Below are positions 58,851 through 64,000 of a stretch of 64,000 nt of DNA, piece after piece. The notes under the pieces were generated by a model. The model saw only the letters and a program-made list of their open reading frames with translations. It made no database searches and was not told the DNA's origin. Positions within the stretch are counted from its first letter, which is position 1. Each line of letters opens with the position of its first letter. The translations under genes and the position numbers were made by a program. Source of the stretch: Actinomyces israelii DSM 43320 (GTDB taxonomy: Bacteria; Actinomycetota; Actinomycetes; Actinomycetales; Actinomycetaceae); contig NZ_JONS01000004.1 of assembly GCF_000711965.1 (NCBI RefSeq), positions 103,078 through 167,077 of the forward strand. Direction: 5' to 3'.

Positions 58851-59912
58851 TCACGCCCCCGAGGAGCCCCTCACCACCAGGTCGGGGGCCAGCACGCTCG
58901 TCGTCGGCTCGCCGTCGGGATCCTCCAGCCGGGCGCAGGCGGCCTCCACGCCCCGGCGCCCGAGCTCGTGGGCGTGCTGATCGGCGCTGGTGAGGTCCAT
59001 GCGCCTGCCCGCGGAGGTGCGCAGGTTGTCGTAGCCGGTGACGGCGACGTCGCCGGGCACGGCCAGCCCGAGGGAGTCGACGACGTCGAGGACCGTGTAG
59101 GCGGCGATGTCGTTGTGCGCCATGATGGCGGTGGGCCGCTCCCCCGCCGGGCGCCCCAGCAGCTCGCGCGTGGCGCGCGCGACCGCATCGGCGTCGTACC
59201 CGATGGCGACGACCTCGGGGGCCAGGCCCGCCGCGCGCATGGCCCCCTCGTGGCCGAGGACGCGGTCCGAGGGGCTCCAGGTCGGGCCGAGCACGGCGAT
59301 GTGCTCGTGCCCCAGGGACAGCAGGTGCTCGGTGAGCATGCGCCCGCCCGCCCGGTCGTCGCCGACCACCGAGTCCAGACCGTCGACCCGGCGGGTGAGG
59401 GAGACCGCGGGCACAAAGCCGCTCATCTCACGCAGGTGGTCGCCGGGCATGGCGGCGGAGATGAGCAGGACGGCGTCGACCCTGGCGGCGTGGAGCTCCC
59501 GCATGGTCCGCTCGTCGCGCTCGCCGCTGGGGTCCGAGACGCCCGTGACCAGGCCGATGCCGCGCGAGTCGGCCTCGGCCTGGATGCCGTCGAAGACGTC
59601 GGCCGTCAGGGCGTTGCGCATGTCGAATATGAAGACGCCGAAGGTCCGCGTCGACATCGACGCCAGGCGTGCGGCAATGAGGTTGTGGCGGTAGCCGATG
59701 CGCTCGGCGGCCTCCAGCACCCTGGCCCGGGTCCGCTCGGAGGCCCCGGGAGCCCGCCGGAAGACGATGGAGACGAGCGCCCGGGACACGCCGCACTCGC
59801 GCGCGACGTCCTCCATGGTCGGTTGCCTGCCCACGCCGCGCTCCTCGGTCCGCCGGATGGCGGCGCCGTCGGGCCCCTGGTGGCCGGAGCACCCGACGGC
59901 GTCGCCGCTCAC
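58851..59912 (-). CDS. LacI-family transcriptional repressor
   Basis: The 353-residue repressor has a variable leader of about 30 residues and a LacI helix-turn-helix (TMEDVARECGVSRALVSIVF and RVLEAAERIGYRHNLIAARL). A periplasmic-binding-protein-like sensor domain follows (VFIFDMRNALTADVFDGIQ, AVLGPTWSPSDRVLGHEG, AYTVLDVVDSLGLAVPGDVA). It is inside the polyol cluster, so it likely responds to a sugar or polyol. The two CG-centred operators upstream of the MocA gene are its likely targets. Confidence 0.92.
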   Translation of the reverse strand: MSGDAVGCSGHQGPDGAAIRRTEERGVGRQPTMEDVARECGVSRALVSIVFRRAPGASERTRARVLEAAERIGYRHNLIAARLASMSTRTFGVFIFDMRNALTADVFDGIQAEADSRGIGLVTGVSDPSGERDERTMRELHAARVDAVLLISAAMPGDHLREMSGFVPAVSLTRRVDGLDSVVGDDRAGGRMLTEHLLSLGHEHIAVLGPTWSPSDRVLGHEGAMRAAGLAPEVVAIGYDADAVARATRELLGRPAGERPTAIMAHNDIAAYTVLDVVDSLGLAVPGDVAVTGYDNLRTSAGRRMDLTSADQHAHELGRRGVEAACARLEDPDGEPTTSVLAPDLVVRGSSGA

Positions 59913-59976
59913 GGCGATCCTAAGGCCCCGGCGCCCGCCTCACGACCCGGGCCCGCCGGCCGCCCGCGGCGCGGGC

Positions 59977-60846
59977 TCACAGCAGGCCGACCCTGGCGAA
60001 GCGGTCCCTGATCTTCTTCAGCTCCCCGGGGCCGTCGGCGTCGAAGCTCTCCGCCCAGGAGAAGACCGCGCAGGTGGCGATGCCGTCGAAGCCGATGTCG
60101 GCCAGGCACTGGAAGAAGTCGTCCCAGTCGACCTCGCCCAGCCCCGCGTCGATCGGGTTGTGCTGGTGGACGCGGGCGGGGTTGCCGGGCGGGTTGGAGA
60201 TGTAGCGCCCGCCGCCCGAGGCACGGTGGTCGAAGGAGTCGGCGATGTGGACGTGGCGCAGGTCCTTGCCCGCGTACTCCATGATCTCGCGCATGTTGCC
60301 GCCCTGGTGGAAGGTGTGGGTGGCGCAGTAGAGGAAGCCGACGTTCCTGGAGTTGATGGCGCGGACCATGTCGACCCCGCGGATGCCGTCCTCGATGAAG
60401 TCGTCGGGGTGCGGCTCGATATTGAGTAGGATCCCCTCCTTCTCAATGCGGGGGATAATGACGTCCATCGACTTCCAGAACTGGGCCTCGGAGCGCTCGG
60501 GCTGCTCGGGACGCCCCGAGAACTCGGAGTTCATCTGGTTGCAGCCGAGCTCGAGGGTGATGTCGATGGCCCGGTTCCAGTAGCGCACCGCGGCCTGGCG
60601 CTCGTCCTCGTCCGGGGAGGACCAGCGGTACAGCGGCAGGCAGGAGGCGAGCTCGAGGCCGTAGTCCCTCAGGAGCCTCTTGGCCCGCTGGACCTGCTCG
60701 TCGTTGGCGGTGGGATGGGTGTAGTAGGGCCAGAAGTCGTCGCGCTGGGAGAACTCGACGTACGTGAAGCCGGTCTCCGCGGTACGGCGGAAGTAGTTCG
60801 CGAGGGTGTCCCCGCGGATCTCGAAGGGATCCATTGCGATCTTCAT
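59977..60846 (-). CDS. Sugar phosphate isomerase/epimerase-like TIM barrel (xylose-isomerase-like)
   Basis: The 289-residue AP-endonuclease-2/xylose-isomerase-like barrel starts MKIAMDPFEIRGDTLANYFR. Metal-site candidates are in GCNQMNSEFSGRP, LLNIEPHPDDFIEDG with the conserved Glu, YCATHTFHQGGNMRE and HVHIADSFDHRASGG, and a late Glu in GLGEVDWDDFF. Similar enzymes work in inositol and rare-sugar catabolism (IolE/IolI type). It overlaps the 3' end of the preceding gene's open frame. Confidence 0.88.
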   Translation of the reverse strand: MKIAMDPFEIRGDTLANYFRRTAETGFTYVEFSQRDDFWPYYTHPTANDEQVQRAKRLLRDYGLELASCLPLYRWSSPDEDERQAAVRYWNRAIDITLELGCNQMNSEFSGRPEQPERSEAQFWKSMDVIIPRIEKEGILLNIEPHPDDFIEDGIRGVDMVRAINSRNVGFLYCATHTFHQGGNMREIMEYAGKDLRHVHIADSFDHRASGGGRYISNPPGNPARVHQHNPIDAGLGEVDWDDFFQCLADIGFDGIATCAVFSWAESFDADGPGELKKIRDRFARVGLL

Positions 60847-61939
60847 TGTCGGTGCCTTTCTTGATCTCGTCTTGATCTCGGTGCTGCTTGTCGGAGGGGT
60901 GGTGATCGGGTCGGTGGCGGTTCCGGCGCGCGGGCGGCTCGAAGCCGATGCCCGCGAGATCGGCGGCCTTCCTGAGCGAGTCGGCGGCGTAGGCGAGGCC
61001 CTCGATGCGGCCCATGTGCGGGTCCTCGTGCTCAATGTTGACGGCGATGAAGGGGTTGACGTCGTTCAGGGCGGACAGCCACCGGCCCCAGAACGCCGTG
61101 TCGTGCCCGCGGCCGACGGCGACGAACTCGTAGCTGGGGTCGAGCGGGTAGTCGTTGGCGCTGTAGCGGCCGGTGAAGGCGACCCTGTCCGGGCCCTCGG
61201 CACGGCGCCACAGGTTGTTGAGGAAGCCGTTCCTGCGCAGGTTCTCCTCGTAGATCCTCGTGTCCTTGGCCGCGGAGATGAAGACGCGGTCGCCGAAGCG
61301 GCGGATGGTCTCGATCGGGTCGATGCCCTGCCAGAACAGGTGGGAGGGGTCCATCTCCATGCCAAGGCAGTCCGCGCCCGTGGCGTCGATGAGCCGCTCG
61401 AGGGTGGCGGGGTTATAGACGAGCTGGTGCGGGTGCATCTCCATGGCCAGCCTGACCCCCTTGCCGCCGGCGAGGGCGGCGGCCCTCCTCCAGTAGGGCA
61501 CGGCCAGGCCCCACTGGTAGTCCAGGACGTCGAGGTAGACCGAGTCCCAGGGCGAGACGACCCAGGAGGGGACGGTTGCGCCGGGCTCGGCGCCGGGGTT
61601 GCCGGACTGGACGACGACAGTCGCCACGCCCAGCATCGAGGCGAGCTCGATCGCGTCGTCGATGTCGCGCTTGTGGCGCTCCCCCACCTCGGGGTCGGGG
61701 TGCAGCGGGTTGGCGTTGCAGTTCAGGGCCGTCAGGCTCATGCCCTCGCGGGCGAGTCGGCCCATGAGCTCGTCGCGGGCGTGCTGGGAGACCAGGAGGG
61801 CTGAGACGTGGATGTGGTAGTCGCGGAAGAAGCCGCCGGAGTTGAGCTCCAGGCTGGTCAGGCCCTGCTCATGGGCGACGTCGATGACGCCGTCGAGGTC
61901 GCGGTCGTGGAGGCAGGAGGTGAACAGGCCGAGCTTCAT
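60443..61939 (-). CDS. Second sugar phosphate isomerase/epimerase-like protein; open frame lacks its expected stop
   Basis: The TIM barrel begins MKLGLFTSCLHDRDLDGVID and has family-like sections: ELNSGGFFRDYHIHVS, TVVVQSGNPGAEPGA, LAMEMHPHQLVYNPATLERL and GMEMDPSHLFWQG. Conserved sequence ends near 60925 (AADLAGIGFEPPAR), about 338 residues, as expected. The reading frame then stays open for roughly 480 bp, 404 bp of it inside the next gene in a different frame, giving Arg/Pro-rich nonsense. A TGA that overlaps the next gene's ATG is available one frame over, so an indel near the 3' end is likely. Biologically the product may still fold. Confidence 0.82.
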   Translation of the reverse strand: MKLGLFTSCLHDRDLDGVIDVAHEQGLTSLELNSGGFFRDYHIHVSALLVSQHARDELMGRLAREGMSLTALNCNANPLHPDPEVGERHKRDIDDAIELASMLGVATVVVQSGNPGAEPGATVPSWVVSPWDSVYLDVLDYQWGLAVPYWRRAAALAGGKGVRLAMEMHPHQLVYNPATLERLIDATGADCLGMEMDPSHLFWQGIDPIETIRRFGDRVFISAAKDTRIYEENLRRNGFLNNLWRRAEGPDRVAFTGRYSANDYPLDPSYEFVAVGRGHDTAFWGRWLSALNDVNPFIAVNIEHEDPHMGRIEGLAYAADSLRKAADLAGIGFEPPARRNRHRPDHHPSDKQHRDQDEIKKGTDNEDRNGSLRDPRGHPRELLPPYRGDRLHVRRVLPARRLLALLHPSHRQRRAGPAGQEAPEGLRPRARLLPAAVPLVLPGRGRAPGRGALLEPGHRHHPRARLQPDELRVLGASRAARALRGPVLEVDGRHYPPH

Positions 61940-61977
61940 GGTGCTGCTCCTTGGATGTCTTGGATGTCGTTGGGCGG

Positions 61978-63132
61978 TCAGGCCCGGGCGACGAGGACGG
62001 GGCGCCGCTCGGAGGCAGAGGCGAGGGCGGCGTCGACGACGCGCATGGTGCGGGCGGCGGCCTTGAAGGAGGTGTCCATCGGCTCTCCGGCGACGACGGC
62101 CCGCAGGAGCTCCTGCATCTGGGCGACGAAGGCCTCGCCGTAGCCCGTGGCGTTGCCGCGGGCGGCCATGGGCATGGTGTCGGTGAAGTAGCGGGCGGAG
62201 GGCCCCGGGATAATGGTGCGAGGGGCGTCCGTTCCGGGCTCGCCCAGATCCTTCTGGTAGAGGACCCACTCGTTGGGGCGGTTGAAGGCGTAGCGGACGT
62301 GGCCGGTCGAGCCGAAGACCTCCAGGCCGAGCTCAATGGGGCAGCCCGCCCCGACGCGGCTCGACAGGATGGAGGCGAGCGCCCCGCCGGCGAAGCGCAG
62401 GGAGATCAGCGCGGTGTCGTCGTTGGTGACCTCGTGCGTCTGGCCGTCCTCGCCGGGGCGGCGGGTGATGGTCGTGTCGAGGGTGCAGGCCAGGACCTCG
62501 CCGACGTCCCCGAGCACGTACTCCAGGGCGTCAATGGTGTGGGTGGCCATGTCCAGGATGGTGCCGCCTCCGGAGACCTCCCGGTCAAAGCGCCAGGCCA
62601 TGGGGCTGGAGGGGTCGAGGGCGTAGTCGGAGAGGAAGTGGGCGCGGGCGAAGTACGGGGTGCCGATGGAGCCGTCCCTCACGGCGTCCCGCAGCTGGGC
62701 GACCGCGGGAAGGCGGCGGTAGGAGAAGCCGACGGCGGCGACGGACTCGGTCCGGTCGGCGATCTCGACCAGCTCGGCGGCCTCGGCGCCGGAGCGTCCG
62801 AGCGGCTTCTCGCCCAGGACGTGCTTGCCCGCCCTGAGCAGGGAGCCGAGGACGGGGACGGACAGGAAGCTGGGCAGCGCGACCGAGACGACCTCGATCT
62901 CGGGGTTGTCCAGGATCTCGGAGACGTCGGCGGCGGTGCGGGCGAATCCGTAGCGGCGGGCGACGGTCTCGGCCAGGGCGGTATCGGGGTCGACGACGGT
63001 GTCGAGGACGACCTCGACGCCGGCGAGAGCGTCGGCCATGCCGGCGTTGCGGAAGCCGAAGGCGTGCGCCTGACCGGCTGGGCCGGCCCCGACGACGGCG
63101 ACGCGAATGGTGCGCGCGCTCTTGACGTTCAT
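61978..63132 (-). CDS. Gfo/Idh/MocA-family oxidoreductase
   Basis: The 384-residue NAD(P)-dependent dehydrogenase has the Rossmann loop VAVVGAGPAGQAHAFGF, the EKP motif KHVLGEKPLGRS, and RFDREVSGGGTILDMATHTI with the catalytic His region. Family members oxidise inositols and sugars. It is the first gene of the polyol cluster, with two LacI-like operators 75-120 bp upstream. Together with the two isomerases it outlines an inositol- or polyol-type catabolic route. Confidence 0.92.
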   Translation of the reverse strand: MNVKSARTIRVAVVGAGPAGQAHAFGFRNAGMADALAGVEVVLDTVVDPDTALAETVARRYGFARTAADVSEILDNPEIEVVSVALPSFLSVPVLGSLLRAGKHVLGEKPLGRSGAEAAELVEIADRTESVAAVGFSYRRLPAVAQLRDAVRDGSIGTPYFARAHFLSDYALDPSSPMAWRFDREVSGGGTILDMATHTIDALEYVLGDVGEVLACTLDTTITRRPGEDGQTHEVTNDDTALISLRFAGGALASILSSRVGAGCPIELGLEVFGSTGHVRYAFNRPNEWVLYQKDLGEPGTDAPRTIIPGPSARYFTDTMPMAARGNATGYGEAFVAQMQELLRAVVAGEPMDTSFKAAARTMRVVDAALASASERRPVLVARA

Positions 63133-63206
63133 TATGGTGTCACTTCTTCGTGGGCGGGTGGTGGTCTCTTGCTCATCGGCGGGCGCCGCGCCGACAGCAT
63201 TAGACC

Positions 63207-63250
63207 AGAGCGCTCTAGATCTGATTGCAAGCCCCTTTGCAGGGCGCTCT
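63207..63250. promoter_or_regulatory. Two LacI-type operators upstream of the MocA operon
   Basis: AGAGCGCTCT (63207-63216) is a perfect 10-bp palindrome with the central AGCGCT typical of LacI-family sites. AGGGCGCTCT (63241-63250) differs by one base and is 34 bp away, about three helical turns. On the minus strand TTGCAA and TCTAAT around the first site may be promoter elements. Confidence 0.6.
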
Positions 63251-63313
63251 GCGACAGTAGCGCCCAGCGGACGACGGGCGTACCCGCACGGCGGGCGAGC
63301 GGCGGGCGGCGTC

Positions 63314-63340
63314 CTAGAATGAGAACATGAGTTCTAGAAC
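63314..63340 (+). promoter_or_regulatory. -10 box and SOS-like box over the start of the next gene
   Basis: TAGAAT (63315-63320) lies 6 nt before ATG 63327, fitting a leaderless transcript. GAAC-ATGA-GTTC (63323-63334) matches the core of the actinobacterial LexA box and contains the start codon. CTAGAA/TTCTAG arms (63314-63319, 63332-63337) and the palindrome GTTCTAGAAC (63331-63340) add symmetry. Confidence 0.4.
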
Positions 63341-63776
63341 GGATGCTCCAGCGCGCTCCGAGGCGCTTGGCCGCCCATCCCGGCCCTGGGCCAGGGTCGC
63401 CTGCTGGGCCTGCCTGGGATGCGCCCTGCCCTCGGTGTGCTGGCGGGCGGTCATGATGGCCGGGGCGGACGTGGGCTTCGGGGACGCCTACCTCTATCGG
63501 GACAGCGCGGGCGGAATCATCTACGTCCTCGCCCTGGAGGCCGTCCAGGTCGGCGCCGCCGTGGCGTGCGTGGGGCTGTGCCGGCCGTGGGGGGAGAGGG
63601 TGCCGCGCCGGGTGCCCGGCCTGGGTGGCAGGAGGATCCCCCGCCGCCTGCCCCTGGTGCTGGGGGGAGTCGGCAACGTCCTGCTCTACCTCATTATGGC
63701 CGGAATTAAACAAAATGGCATTCTGGGGCAACTGCTGCGGGATTCCTGGTTGGCGTCTGCGGAGCACCTCGCATAA
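63327..63776 (+). CDS. Small membrane protein of unknown function, C-terminus probably cut by an IS element
   Basis: The frame encodes 149 residues with three hydrophobic segments (RVACWACLGCALPSVCWRAV, IIYVLALEAVQVGAAVACV, LPLVLGGVGNVLLYLIM) joined by basic loops. After IMAG the composition abruptly becomes AT-richer and the last 26 residues (IKQNGILGQLLRDSWLASAE) no longer resemble the rest. The simplest view is that an IS630-like element interrupts the gene near 63700. I do not recognise the protein family. It is divergent from the polyol operon. Confidence 0.6.
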   Translation: MSSRTDAPARSEALGRPSRPWARVACWACLGCALPSVCWRAVMMAGADVGFGDAYLYRDSAGGIIYVLALEAVQVGAAVACVGLCRPWGERVPRRVPGLGGRRIPRRLPLVLGGVGNVLLYLIMAGIKQNGILGQLLRDSWLASAEHLA

Positions 63777-64000
63777 GACAACCTCATGCAGATCGACATG
63801 ACGGACGAGGAACGGGACATCCTCATCAGGTGGAAGAAGCGCTCAGACACCTACAGGCTGGTGAGAATGAAGGCGGAGGCGATTGTGTACGCTGCCCGCG
63901 GCGTCGGCCTGGATATTATCGCGGAGATGGTCGAGCGGGCCGAGGGGACGGTACGTGAGTGGCTGTCGGAATGGCGGAGATACAGGATGGGCTCCGTGGT
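63700..64000 (+). mobile_element. IS630-family-like insertion sequence, left part
   Basis: A sudden AT-rich stretch (GAATTAAACAAAATGG) from about 63700 marks the probable left end, followed by a transposase start at 63786. The element continues beyond the window, so the terminal inverted repeats and target duplication cannot be checked. The exact left end is an estimate. Confidence 0.6.
63786..64000 (+). CDS. IS630-like transposase, N-terminal fragment
   Basis: ATG 63786 opens a frame that runs off the window after about 71 codons. It begins MQIDMTDEERDILIRWKKRS and has the helix-turn-helix typical of IS630/Tc1-type transposases (RMKAEAIVYAARGVGLDIIA then MVERAEGTVREWLSEW). The DDE catalytic part is outside the window, so activity cannot be judged. 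Confidence 0.75.
   Translation, partial: MQIDMTDEERDILIRWKKRSDTYRLVRMKAEAIVYAARGVGLDIIAEMVERAEGTVREWLSEWRRYRMGSV

Overview
The window is very GC-rich and carries actinobacterial hallmarks: a PriA without helicase motifs, an RNA polymerase omega gene beside guanylate kinase and coaBC, a fused shikimate kinase/3-dehydroquinate synthase, and many GTG starts with 4-bp overlaps. Gene content and order suggest an Actinomyces-like host-associated species. This is inference; no 16S gene is present.

The backbone is one long minus-strand housekeeping block. In transcription order it reads: rarA, a TauE-type permease, rpsD, alaS, ruvX, mltG, aroE, aroC, aroKB, a degenerate shikimate-kinase paralogue, paiB-like, efp, nusB, two unrelated genes, pyrR-pyrB-pyrC-carA-carB-pyrF, gmk, rpoZ, coaBC, cfa, metK, priA, then after a break a HAD phosphatase gene, fmt, rsmB and rpe. 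A PyrR-binding loop lies just upstream of the Shine-Dalgarno sequence of pyrR. The left edge holds the start of a biotin-carboxylase gene. It is followed by a plus-strand metal or siderophore uptake operon (permease, broken ATPase, binding protein, DUF364 protein).

The most interesting region is 9.6-19.6 kb, an island on the opposite strand sitting between priA and fmt. It encodes a catabolic-type ornithine carbamoyltransferase, a carbamate kinase, an arginine:glycine-amidinotransferase-like enzyme with its whole catalytic set intact, an EamA transporter, a creatininase with its metal ligands and both active-site tryptophans, a BCCT transporter, an MHS-family symporter and a TetR regulator. 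There is no creatinase and no arginine deiminase here. The proposed reading is a creatinine/creatine catabolic unit in which an amidinotransferase, not a creatinase, handles the guanidino group and feeds an ornithine/carbamoyl-phosphate route to ATP.

The right end (51.7-64 kb) is accessory. It has an MMPL exporter, a Sua5/YciO protein, a His/Cys-rich metallothionein-like protein behind Zur-like half-sites, and a polyol/sugar catabolic cluster (AraC, Zn-dehydrogenase, frameshifted MFS permease, LacI repressor, two TIM-barrel isomerases, Gfo/Idh/MocA oxidoreductase). The MocA promoter has two LacI-like operators. The window ends in an IS630-like element. Apparent lesions (nonsense codon, frameshifts, lost stop) fall only in accessory loci, while the housekeeping genes look intact.
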